Positions 56,409-64,000 of a DNA stretch of 64,000 nt are shown here, in pieces. The notes beneath the pieces were generated by a model, which was given only the letters and a program-made list of their open reading frames with translations, had not been told where the DNA came from and did not search any database. Location of the stretch: contig NZ_CP022752.1 of NCBI RefSeq assembly GCF_002263515.1, forward strand, positions 1,178,001-1,242,000, read 5' to 3'. The position numbers and the translations under genes were made by a program. This stretch comes from Actinopolyspora erythraea. GTDB taxonomy: Bacteria; Actinomycetota; Actinomycetes; Mycobacteriales; Pseudonocardiaceae. The number at the start of each line of letters is the position of its first letter. Positions within the stretch are counted from its first letter, which is position 1.

Positions 56409-57038
56409 TCAGCAGTCGTCGAGCATGCCCGACAGGGCGTTCTTCTCGGCCGAGTCGACGCTGAGTCCCCAAACGTGTTTCACGTTGATCCAGCCGCGCG
56501 CGTACACGCAGTGGTAGCCGGTGTTCGAGGGCTGCCAGGCGGCCGGGTCGTCGTCGCTCTTGGCCATGTTGGAAGTGCCGGAGACCGCGATCAGCTGCTG
56601 GGTGCTCAGGTCGTTGGCGAAGTCCTCGCGTTTCGCGTCGCTCCACCCGGCGGTGCCGGAGCGCCAGGACTCGGCGAGCGGGACCACGTGGTCGATGTGC
56701 ACCTCGCTGGGATCGCTCACCCACCGCTGGTCGTAGACGCTGTACCAGCTCCCGGAGTCCGGATAGCAGTCCGGGCCGACGGAGACCCCGCTGCCGTCGC
56801 GTTTCAGCACGGTCTCCCTGGTGTCGCAGGTGCCCGTCCGGTTCGACCAGTGGGGGAACCTGTCCCGGTCGTAGCCGCTCATGGAGCCCTCGGCGCGCAC
56901 CGCGAGCTCGGACAGCTGCTGTCGTGCGGTCGCCGCGCCGGGTGGGTCGGGCGGGTAGGCGGCGGCGGTCCCCGCCGAGGCGAGAACCAGGGTCACGGTG
57001 GACAACGTGGTGGTCAAAGCGATCGCGAGACGTCGCAC
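56409..57038 (-). CDS. secreted HNH-family endonuclease (DUF1524/GmrSD C-terminal type)
   Basis: 209 residues. A signal peptide (RRLAIALTTTLSTVTLVLAS, cleavage near GTAAA-YP) precedes an HNH nuclease domain: CYPDSGSWYS, SEVHIDHVVPLAESWRSG with the catalytic His, and DLSTQQLIAVSGTSNMAKSD. AGGAGA 6 nt upstream fixes GTG 57038. Probably an extracellular nuclease for nutrient scavenging or competition. Six Cys in the mature part suggest disulfides. Confidence 0.85.
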   Translation of the reverse strand: MRRLAIALTTTLSTVTLVLASAGTAAAYPPDPPGAATARQQLSELAVRAEGSMSGYDRDRFPHWSNRTGTCDTRETVLKRDGSGVSVGPDCYPDSGSWYSVYDQRWVSDPSEVHIDHVVPLAESWRSGTAGWSDAKREDFANDLSTQQLIAVSGTSNMAKSDDDPAAWQPSNTGYHCVYARGWINVKHVWGLSVDSAEKNALSGMLDDC

Positions 57039-57394
57039 GGCCGTTCTCCTCACGTGCTGGGGTGAGACGACCTCCGCAGCGTGACAAGCGAGGGCCAACA
57101 CCGGTCGATATCGCGGTGAAGAGCCGATGATTTCGGGGCACCGTCCGTGGTGAACCCGACAGCCGGGACCCCGGCTGTCGGAAGCCCTTCGGTGAAACGT
57201 GCTCTCACCGGCTGCCGACTGGCGCGACCGCGCCGGCGAAACAGCGCTCGCCGGACCCCTCGGACATCCGCCGCCCCAGGTCCGGGGCAGCACCGCGAAG
57301 CCGCTGAACCCGGTGAACCCCACTCGTCCCTTCAGTGCTCGGCGCGGCTGTGGAGCTTCCGGAGGGAACCGACTGTGCCCTCCGGAAACCCGGG
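57039..57394. other. intergenic region with tct operon terminator
   Basis: 356 nt. TTCCGGAGGG (57357-57366) pairs with CCCTCCGGAA (57378-57387) right after the tctA stop on the minus strand, a likely terminator. The remainder upstream of the nuclease gene shows nothing I can name. Confidence 0.6.
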
Positions 57395-58900
57395 TCAGCC
57401 CGCTCGCCTCCGGCCGCGCCGCAGTCGCAGCACCGCCGAGAGGACCACCGCCACCAGCAGGACCGAGTAGATCCCCACCGCGAAGGGACTGGCCAGCAGC
57501 ACGCCCACGTCCCCCTGACTCATCGCCATGGCCCGACGCAGCGAGGTCTCCGCGAGCGGCCCCAGGATCACGCCGATCAGCACCGGTGCGACCGGGAAGC
57601 CGTAGCGGCGCAGTAGGAAGCCGAGCGCTCCCACCACGTAGAGCAGCAGCACGTCGAACAGTGCCGACCTCGCGGTGTACACCCCGATGGTGGCGAACAC
57701 GACGATCCCGGCGTAGAGGTAGTTGCGCGGTATCCGCAGCAGCTTCGCCCACACCGGTGCGAACGGCAGGTTCAGCACCAGCAGCATGACGCTGCCGATG
57801 AACAGGCTCGCCAGCAGTGCCCAGACCAGGTCGGACTCCTGGGTGAACAGCAGCGGTCCCGGACGCATCCCGTACTGCTGGAACGCGCCGAGCATGATCG
57901 CCGCGGTGGCCGAGGTGGGCAGTCCCAGCCCCAGCAGCGGCACCAGCGAGGTGGCCGTGGTCGCGTTGTTGGCCGCCTCCGGACCTGCCACGCCCTCTAT
58001 GGCGCCCCGTCCGAACTCGTCGTCCCCACGACGTCCGGCCAGGGCCTTCTCGGTCCCGTAGGACAGGAACGTCGGGATCTCCGCGCCGCCCGCGGGGATC
58101 ACGCCGAAGGGCACGCCCAGTGCGGTACCCCGCAGCCACGGCCGCCAGGACCGGCTCAAGTCGTTCCCGCTCAACCAGGGCCTGCCGGAGGCGACCGTCT
58201 CGGTGGCGGGGTTGCGCCGCGCCCGCGAGGCCACGTACAGCACCTCGCCGATCGCCAGCAGCCCCACCGTCACCACGACGATGCTGATCCCGTCCAGCAG
58301 CTGCGGGCTTCCCAGCGTGAAGCGCACCGCCCCGCTCTGCTCGTCGACGCCCACCATCGCCAGGGCCAGGCCGAGTCCCAGCCCGCTCAGGCCGCGCAGC
58401 ACGTCACCGGTCACGACGGCCGAGGTGGCGAGGAAGGCCAGCACACTCAGTGCGAAGTACTCCGGCGGGCCGAATCCGACGGCGAGCTCGACCATCAGCG
58501 GCGAGAAGAACACCACGAGCGTGACGGCCACGATGCTCGACAGGAAGGATCCGAGCACGGCGGTGGCCAGCGCCTGCGGCGCCCTGCGGTTCCTGGCCAT
58601 CAGGAACCCCTCGAACGCCGTGGCCATCGAGGAGCTCTGCCCCGGCGTGTTCAACAGGATGGCGGTGGTGGCACCGCCGAACTGGCCTCCGAAGTAGACC
58701 CCGGCGAACATGATGAAGGCCCCGGTAGGGTCCAGGCGGAAGGTGACCGGCACCAGCAGCGCGATCGCCATGGCGGTGCCGAGCCCGGGCAGCACGCCCA
58801 CGACTGTCCCCAGCACCACACCGGCCAGGCACAGCAGCAGGTTGACCGGGGTGAGGGCGGCGCCGAAGCCGTCCAGCAGCAACGACAGCGTTTCCATCAC
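57395..58900 (-). CDS. tctA: tripartite tricarboxylate transporter large permease (TctA)
   Basis: 501 residues, about twelve transmembrane helices. The family's glycine-rich motif is [19 protein letters not shown] near the N-terminus, and [20 protein letters not shown] and [18 protein letters not shown] are repeats of the substrate path. It imports citrate or another tricarboxylate using the ion gradient. The start (GTG 58900 or ATG 58897) overlaps the tctB stop. Last gene of tctC-tctB-tctA. Confidence 0.94.
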   Translation of the reverse strand: MMETLSLLLDGFGAALTPVNLLLCLAGVVLGTVVGVLPGLGTAMAIALLVPVTFRLDPTGAFIMFAGVYFGGQFGGATTAILLNTPGQSSSMATAFEGFLMARNRRAPQALATAVLGSFLSSIVAVTLVVFFSPLMVELAVGFGPPEYFALSVLAFLATSAVVTGDVLRGLSGLGLGLALAMVGVDEQSGAVRFTLGSPQLLDGISIVVVTVGLLAIGEVLYVASRARRNPATETVASGRPWLSGNDLSRSWRPWLRGTALGVPFGVIPAGGAEIPTFLSYGTEKALAGRRGDDEFGRGAIEGVAGPEAANNATTATSLVPLLGLGLPTSATAAIMLGAFQQYGMRPGPLLFTQESDLVWALLASLFIGSVMLLVLNLPFAPVWAKLLRIPRNYLYAGIVVFATIGVYTARSALFDVLLLYVVGALGFLLRRYGFPVAPVLIGVILGPLAETSLRRAMAMSQGDVGVLLASPFAVGIYSVLLVAVVLSAVLRLRRGRRRAG

Positions 58901-59457
58901 AGCACCTCCAGCAGCAGTCCGGAGGGCAACGACAGCCCCAGCCCGGCGGAGAAGGCCAGCTGCACGGCCGAGGACACGATCACCGAGATCCCCAGGTCAC
59001 GCAGTCTGTGCTCGCTGCCCAGCGCGCAGGAGACGCCCCAGAACAACAGCGCCCCCGCCACGATCCACCCGGCGGTGCGCAGCAGTGCCAGGTGAACCAC
59101 CAGGCTCGCCGCGGTCAGCAGCAACGGTTTCCGGTCGCTGCCCGAGTGGGTGGCCCCGGGGTGTTCCTCGCTCGCCGCGTCGACCGTCCGGGTGCGGTGC
59201 CCGGCGAGTGTCGCCCGCACGGCCAGCGATATCCCCAGCGCCACCAGCAGCGTGCCCACCACGGTGGGGAAGAAGCGGGGGCCCAGGAAGCTCACCGAGG
59301 ACGGCACGTCCATGGCGGCGGTCCGGACCAGCAGGAAACCGCCGATGGCGCCGACCAGCACTCCCACGAGCAGTTCACTGCTCCCGGTCCGGAACGAGGT
59401 GGAACCGCCCTCGTCATCTCGTTGCCGCGATGCGGTTCGTCGTACGAACGTGGTCAT
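58897..59457 (-). CDS. tctB: tripartite tricarboxylate transporter small permease (TctB)
   Basis: 186 residues with four hydrophobic helices (LLVGVLVGAIGGFLLVRTA, RFFPTVVGTLLVALGISLAV, LLLTAASLVVHLALLRTAG, AGALLFWGVSCALG) and a disordered N-terminus. Poorly conserved in sequence but diagnostic between tctC and tctA. ATG 59457 overlaps the tctC stop (ATGA). Confidence 0.88.
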   Translation of the reverse strand: MTTFVRRTASRQRDDEGGSTSFRTGSSELLVGVLVGAIGGFLLVRTAAMDVPSSVSFLGPRFFPTVVGTLLVALGISLAVRATLAGHRTRTVDAASEEHPGATHSGSDRKPLLLTAASLVVHLALLRTAGWIVAGALLFWGVSCALGSEHRLRDLGISVIVSSAVQLAFSAGLGLSLPSGLLLEVL

Positions 59458-60443
59458 GACAGGCCCAGCTCCTCGCTGATTCTCTTGATGCGCGCCGTCT
59501 CGGACTCGAGGAAGCTCCGGAACTCGGCTCCGGTCTGGAAGGTGTCCTCCCAACCGTTGCGCTCCACGGCACCGCGCCACTGCTCGGTGTCGTGCACCCG
59601 CGTGACGATCTCCTCCAGCTCCGCGCGCTGTTCGACGGACAACCCGGGTGGGGCCACCACACCGCGCCAGTTCGCCAGCGTGGCGTCCACGCCCTGCTCG
59701 ACGAAGGTCGGAACGTCGACCCCGTCGAGTGGTTCCTCGGCGGAGACGCCGAGCGCGCGCAGTTCGCCCGCCGCTATCTGCCCGGCGAACTCCGCGTAGC
59801 TGGAGACTCCGACGTCGAGACCACCGTCGAGCAGGCCGGTGACGACCTCACCGCCGCCCGAATAGGCGATGTAGTTGAGTTCGGAGGTCGGAACTCCGGC
59901 GGCGCGCGACAGCATCCCGGCGAACAGGTGATCGGTACCGCCCGCGGAACCACCGCCGAGCGCGACCGAACGCGGGGCCCGCCGCCAGGCGGACATGAGG
60001 TCCTCCACCGTCCGGAACGGCGAGTCCTTCGGCACCACCACGACCTCGTAGTCGTCCGCCAACCGCGCGATCGGGGTGACGTCGTCCAGCGTCGTCCGGG
60101 AGTCGGTGGTCTGGATGGCGCCGGTCATCACGGCCCCGCTCATCATCAGCTTGTTGCCGCTGCCGGACTGGTTCGCCAGCCGGGACAGCCCGATGGTGCC
60201 GCCCGCTCCCGGCACGTTGAGCACCTCGGTCGTCCGTGAGAGACCGTGCGCGTCGACGGAGCTCTGGATCTCCCTGGCCACGGTGTCCCAGCCACCGCCG
60301 GGATCGGCGGGTGCGATCAACCGCAGTTTGTCCCGGGGGCCGGTTCCGCCGGAGGCTTTCGTGTGGGCGTCGGCCAGCCCGGCCCCCACGACGACCACAC
60401 CCAGGACCGCGGCGGTCAGGCGGAGGATCAGTCGTCCTGTCAT
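59454..60443 (-). CDS. tctC: tripartite tricarboxylate transporter substrate-binding protein (TctC)
   Basis: 329 residues. The signal peptide RLTAAVLGVVVVGAGLADA is followed by a periplasmic-binding fold of the Bug/TctC family: LRLIAPADPGGGWDTVAREI, NVPGAGGTIGLSRLA, and the carboxylate-binding loop SVALGGGSAGGTDHLFAGML. There is no lipobox, unlike many Gram-positive binding proteins; the uncleaved helix may tether it. It defines substrate specificity. First gene of the operon and divergent from the sensor kinase at 60742. Confidence 0.92.
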   Translation of the reverse strand: MTGRLILRLTAAVLGVVVVGAGLADAHTKASGGTGPRDKLRLIAPADPGGGWDTVAREIQSSVDAHGLSRTTEVLNVPGAGGTIGLSRLANQSGSGNKLMMSGAVMTGAIQTTDSRTTLDDVTPIARLADDYEVVVVPKDSPFRTVEDLMSAWRRAPRSVALGGGSAGGTDHLFAGMLSRAAGVPTSELNYIAYSGGGEVVTGLLDGGLDVGVSSYAEFAGQIAAGELRALGVSAEEPLDGVDVPTFVEQGVDATLANWRGVVAPPGLSVEQRAELEEIVTRVHDTEQWRGAVERNGWEDTFQTGAEFRSFLESETARIKRISEELGLS

Positions 60444-60741
60444 GGTCCTTTCCTGCGAGAGTCCGGATTCTTCGACACGACTCCCAACCCGCTGGTCCCC
60501 GGTTCGGGCCACGGAGCCGGTGGAGGCGTTCGCCGCGACGTCATGAGGTGAACAGCACGTTGCGAGTCGTGGATCACAGGGTGTGGGCCTCCCCGGTTCG
60601 TGGGGAATGTGGTGTTCATAAACGCAGTACTGGTCGTTGTGGTCACGGCGTTCGCGGGGTTGTCGCAGCGCACCTCGGCACTGTGGTTTCCGGGGACGTC
60701 GCGCTGCCGTTACGGTCGGACGGTCGTCGACCGTGGGAGGG

Positions 60742-62442
60742 ATGGACGTCATCGCCGAGGGCAACACCACGCGGAACCGCGGACCGGCGCGCCGCTGGCC
60801 GCTGGCAGGGCAGTTCTTCGCGCTGCAGCTGGTGCTCGTCGTACTCGCGCTCGTCGCCAGCGGGCTGTTCTGGTGGCGGAACACCCGTGCCGAGCTCGAC
60901 GAGCAATACGCGCAGCGCGTGCTGGCGATCGCCGAGTCGGTGGCCACGCTGCGCACGGTGCGCGAGGCCTTCGACGACCCGAAACCGGAGAACACCATCG
61001 CGCCGCTGGCCGAGCGGATACGCCGCGCCACCGGCGCCTCGTTCATCGTCGTCGCCAACAGGCGGCAGATCCGCTACTCACACCCCGACCCGGAGCGCAT
61101 CGGTCACCGGTTGTCCACCGACGCCGCCCCGGCACTGGCGGGCGACGTCTGGACCGGGGTCCAGACCGGCACCACCGGGCGCTCCATGCGCGCCAAGGTG
61201 CCAGTGCTCGACGAGGCGGGGAAGGTCATCGGCGTCGTCTCCGTCGGGGTGCCCGTCGCCACGGTCAGCCAGGAAGTGGCCCAGAGCCTTCCCGAGCTGA
61301 TGGGAACCGTGCTGACCCTGGTGGTGCTGGGTTCGCTCGGCACCTACCTCGTCTTCCGGCGGATGCGCAGGCAGACCTTCGGCATGGCCGCCGACGAGAT
61401 CGGCAGGTTGGTCGAGCACCGGGTGGCCATGCTGCACGCGCTCAAGGAGGGCGTGGTGGCCTTCGACCCGTCGGGAAGGATCACCCTGGTCAACGACGAG
61501 GCCCACCGGCTGCTCGGCCTGCCGCCGGACGCGGAGGGGAGGTACCTCGACGAGCTCGAACTGCCGGAACGGTTGCACGAGGTGCTGGCGGGCCAGGCCG
61601 ACGGCACCGACCAGATCGTGCTGCGGCGGGGACGGGTGCTGGCGCTGAACCGGATGCCGATCCGGCCGGACAGCACCGAGGGCGGTTCGGTGGTGACCCT
61701 GCGCGACCGAACCCAGCTCGACCAACTCGCCCAGGAACTCGACGGCGCGCGCACCACCACCGACGCCCTGCGCGCCCAGGCGCACGAGTTCTCCAACCGG
61801 ATACACACCATCGCCGGGCTGCTGGAACTCGGCGAGTACGAGCAGGCACGTACCTTCGTCGACGAGCTCAGCGCCTCGCACGGGCGGTTCACCGAGGACC
61901 TCACCACCCGGGTGCGCGACGCCGCCGTCGCCGCACTGCTGCTGGCCAAGTCCGCCGCGGCCACCGAACGGGGCGCCGAGTTCGTGCTCGGCACCGACAC
62001 CGGCCTCGACGCGCTGCCGTCCACCACCGCCAGGGACGACCTGATCCTGGTGGTCGGCAATCTCATCGACAACGCGCTGGAGTCCCTGGAGGCGGGTAGC
62101 GGCCGGGTGCGGGTCTCGCTGCGCTCGGTCACCGAGAACGGAACCGCCGCCACACGTGTCGAGGTCGGCGACTCCGGAGCCGGAATAGCGCCCGAGCTGG
62201 TCGACGAGGTGTTCCGGGCCGGTTTCACGACCAAGGTGGCCCAGCACGGTGGTACCGGCGGCCTGGGGCTGGCGCTGGTGCGGCAGACCTGCCGGAACCG
62301 GGGCGGCTGGGTTCGTGCCGACAATGACGACGGCGCGGTGTTCACCGCGCTGCTGCCGGTGGTGGGGGACCTCACCGAGGAGCCGGAACCGGGCGGGGCG
62401 CCCGGGGTCGACCGGCAGCCGAGCTCGTGGAGTTGCCGATGA
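60742..62442 (+). CDS. CitA/DcuS-type sensor histidine kinase
   Basis: 566 residues. TM1 (FFALQLVLVVLALVASGLF), an extracytoplasmic PAS-like domain with FIVVANRRQIRYSHPDPERI, TM2 (LMGTVLTLVVLGSLGTYLVF), a cytosolic PAS domain (GVVAFDPSGRITLVNDEAHR) and a kinase core. The phospho-acceptor His is in RAQAHEFSNRIHTIAGLLE and the N-box is NLIDNALESLE. It probably senses citrate or a C4/C6 carboxylate. ATG 60742 has GGAGG only 1 nt away; GTG 60733 in the same frame is an alternative. It is coupled to the response regulator (ATGA). Confidence 0.9.
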   Translation: MDVIAEGNTTRNRGPARRWPLAGQFFALQLVLVVLALVASGLFWWRNTRAELDEQYAQRVLAIAESVATLRTVREAFDDPKPENTIAPLAERIRRATGASFIVVANRRQIRYSHPDPERIGHRLSTDAAPALAGDVWTGVQTGTTGRSMRAKVPVLDEAGKVIGVVSVGVPVATVSQEVAQSLPELMGTVLTLVVLGSLGTYLVFRRMRRQTFGMAADEIGRLVEHRVAMLHALKEGVVAFDPSGRITLVNDEAHRLLGLPPDAEGRYLDELELPERLHEVLAGQADGTDQIVLRRGRVLALNRMPIRPDSTEGGSVVTLRDRTQLDQLAQELDGARTTTDALRAQAHEFSNRIHTIAGLLELGEYEQARTFVDELSASHGRFTEDLTTRVRDAAVAALLLAKSAAATERGAEFVLGTDTGLDALPSTTARDDLILVVGNLIDNALESLEAGSGRVRVSLRSVTENGTAATRVEVGDSGAGIAPELVDEVFRAGFTTKVAQHGGTGGLGLALVRQTCRNRGGWVRADNDDGAVFTALLPVVGDLTEEPEPGGAPGVDRQPSSWSCR

Positions 62443-63137
62443 TCCGAGTGCTCGTGGTCGACGACGACGTCCGGGTGGCGGACAATCACCGCAAGCTCGT
62501 CGGGAGCATGGACGGTTTCGAGGCCGTCGGCATGGCCCACACCGCGCGGGAAGCGCTGGCACTGAGCGAACGGCTGCTCCCGGACCTGGTGCTGCTGGAC
62601 CTGTACCTGCCGGACGAGTCCGGGGTGCGGGTGCTGCAGCGATTGCGGGGCAACGCCCGCCCGCTCGACGTCCTGGTGATCACAGCGGTGCGGGACGTGG
62701 AGACGGTCAAGGCAGCCATGCAGGGCGGCGCGGTGCACTACCTGCTCAAACCCTTTCCGTTCCGCGAGTTGCGGCAGCGGTTGAACGGCTACGCCGAGGC
62801 CAAGAGCGAGTTGGACGCGGTCGGCGAGGCGGAGCAGGCCGATGTGGACAGGGTCTACGGCATGCTGCGTCCCGCCGAGTGCCACACCGTGCCAGCGGAG
62901 CTCCCCAAGGGGCTCTCGACGGTCACCGCCCGCCTGGTGCTCGACACGCTGCGCTCGGCCGGGACCGACCTGTCCGCCTCCGAGGTCGCCAACAGTGCGG
63001 GGCTGTCCCGGGTCAGCGCCCGCCGCTACCTCGACCACTTCGCCAACACCGGCAGGATCACGCTGCACCTGCGGTACGGTTCGGCGGGCAGACCCGAGCA
63101 CCGCTACCGGTGGGCGGGCGGAGGCGGCGCCTCGTGA
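62439..63137 (+). CDS. CitB/DcuR-type response regulator
   Basis: 232 residues. The receiver domain MIRVLVVDDDVRVADNHRKL carries the acidic pocket, the phospho-acceptor Asp in DLVLLDLYLPDESG and the Lys in VHYLLKPFPF. The C-terminal helix-turn-helix is LSASEVANSAGLSRVSARRY. ATG 62439 overlaps the kinase stop; GTG 62427 is possible. It likely activates the divergent tctCBA operon in response to extracellular carboxylate. Confidence 0.92.
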   Translation: MIRVLVVDDDVRVADNHRKLVGSMDGFEAVGMAHTAREALALSERLLPDLVLLDLYLPDESGVRVLQRLRGNARPLDVLVITAVRDVETVKAAMQGGAVHYLLKPFPFRELRQRLNGYAEAKSELDAVGEAEQADVDRVYGMLRPAECHTVPAELPKGLSTVTARLVLDTLRSAGTDLSASEVANSAGLSRVSARRYLDHFANTGRITLHLRYGSAGRPEHRYRWAGGGGAS

Positions 63138-63198
63138 TCAGCGTGCGTTTCCTGACGTGGTCACGCGGGAACCGGTCCGCTCTGCCAGGATCGTCGTC

Positions 63199-63945
63199 AT
63201 GACAGTGTCCTGCCTGAGCCCGCGTCGTCTCGTCGGAGCCCCCGAGCTGTTCACGGCCGCGGGCGCGGATGCCTACACCCGCATGACCGTCACCGATGAC
63301 GTGGTCGGTTACGCGACGGACGAGGCCGTGGCCTGGTTCACGGGTGTTCCGTGGCAGTCCGGGGCGGTCTCGCTGCGCGGTCGGGCGCACGCGGCCATCG
63401 ACCTGCTCGAGTGGCTCCGGGAGGAGGAACCGCTCGGTCCCGGGGCGCCGGTGCGGCTCCCGCTGCTGTCCACCGCCGAGTTCGAGCGGCTGCCGGTGCG
63501 CCGGGACGAGGACTGGTACTTCCTCGCCACCGAGCGAGCTCCGCGAAGGCGACGCGGTGAGTCCGCTGTGGAGGTGCTGCCGAGCGGGGAGAACGAGCGG
63601 ATCGAGCGACTGTTGCGGGACGGACACCCGGCTACCTCGGCCGAACCCCGCGCCCCAGGAATCCGCCGGTGGTTCGGCATCCACGACGGGGAGCGGCTCG
63701 TCGCCTGCGGAGCCGACCGGAGCGTCAACGGCGTCGGTTTCCTGGTCAAGATCACCGTCGATCCCGCCTACGGCGGTCGTGGTCTGGGAAGTGCCCTGAC
63801 GGCCGCGATGACCCGCGCGCTGCTGGCGGAGTTCGGCGAGGTAGCGCTCGGAGTGACCGTGGACAACGCGCGGGCGATCGGGCTCTACGAGCGGCTCGGC
63901 TACCGCGAGGTCGCCGGTGTCAGTTCGGTACGGCTCACCGGATGA
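63199..63945 (+). CDS. GNAT N-acetyltransferase
   Basis: 248 residues. The N-terminal 110 or so are not conserved in GNATs. The C-terminal GNAT core has GFLVKITVDPAYGGRGLGSA (acetyl-CoA pyrophosphate loop) and LGVTVDNARAIGLYERLGYR. The arrangement resembles FR47-like and two-domain GNATs with a degenerate first domain. Substrate unknown. It follows the response regulator by 61 nt on the same strand. Confidence 0.82.
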   Translation: MTVSCLSPRRLVGAPELFTAAGADAYTRMTVTDDVVGYATDEAVAWFTGVPWQSGAVSLRGRAHAAIDLLEWLREEEPLGPGAPVRLPLLSTAEFERLPVRRDEDWYFLATERAPRRRRGESAVEVLPSGENERIERLLRDGHPATSAEPRAPGIRRWFGIHDGERLVACGADRSVNGVGFLVKITVDPAYGGRGLGSALTAAMTRALLAEFGEVALGVTVDNARAIGLYERLGYREVAGVSSVRLTG

Positions 63946-64000
63946 GCGGCGATGCGAGTGCCCGTTTCCCGCGCCCGAGCACGCCGGGCCCGGCGGCCGG

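Overview
This is chromosomal DNA of a high-GC actinobacterium. GTG starts are frequent, many genes are translationally coupled (ATGA or GTGA overlaps), and several families are typical of actinomycetes: two DUF3817 proteins, a DUF574 methyltransferase, an Acg-type nitroreductase, a chaplin-like secreted peptide and DivIVA-like coiled coils. The gene repertoire fits Pseudonocardiales or Actinopolysporales best, but the genus is only a guess. No phage, insertion sequence, CRISPR array or rRNA was seen, so most of the window is core genome with a few accessory patches.

Layout. 0.1-7 kb: thiolase, a membrane protein, DNA polymerase IV, DUF3817, MarR regulator, thiamine-binding protein, small secreted protein and a thioredoxin/TPR co-chaperone. 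7-10.5 kb: two paralogous lipoprotein zinc peptidases. 10.5-21 kb: alpha-glucan phosphorylase, ABC ATPase, enoyl-CoA hydratase, THUMP-like methyltransferase and the RNA helicase HrpA. 21-31 kb: DegV, etfB-etfA, an OlsB/OlsA-like acyltransferase pair, MFS exporter, cysteine desulfurase, mnmA and a MetE-like protein. The etfBA-acyltransferases-iscS-mnmA order is shared with mycobacteria. 31-39.5 kb: tRNA-His, oligoribonuclease, acyl-CoA ligase behind a perfect palindrome, a lipoyl-like mini-protein, a TPP-riboswitch thiD-tenA unit and a pyruvyltransferase-family protein. 39.5-43.1 kb: a duplicated module in which each DivIVA-like coiled-coil gene is followed by a single-pass membrane protein. 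43-49.6 kb: a frameshifted luciferase-like gene, DUF3817-ctaB, nitroreductase, DUF574 methyltransferase and IclR. 49.7-52 kb: a hexulose-phosphate synthase / hexuloisomerase / TIM-like operon. 52-56 kb: a cobalamin riboswitch followed by nrdA-nrdB. 56-64 kb: secreted HNH nuclease, tripartite tricarboxylate transporter tctCBA, a divergent CitA/CitB-type two-component system and a GNAT.

How the parts connect. The TPP riboswitch controls thiamine salvage (thiD, tenA). The B12 riboswitch should switch off class I ribonucleotide reductase when cobalamin is plentiful. NrdB carries the full residue signature of class Ic (Mn/Fe) R2 proteins. The citrate/tricarboxylate sensor pair probably controls the divergent tct genes.

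The least explained signals are three. First, a dispersed, structured intergenic repeat has three copies at 20.85, 21.04-21.14 and 29.93-30.03 kb. Two copies keep a near-identical 21-nt loop while the stems differ but still pair, and the third looks like a copy that lost exactly the 73-nt hairpin between short direct repeats. Second is the duplicated coiled-coil/membrane-adaptor module, with AT-rich inverted sites upstream. Third is the HPS/PHI/TIM-like operon, whose substrate is unclear.
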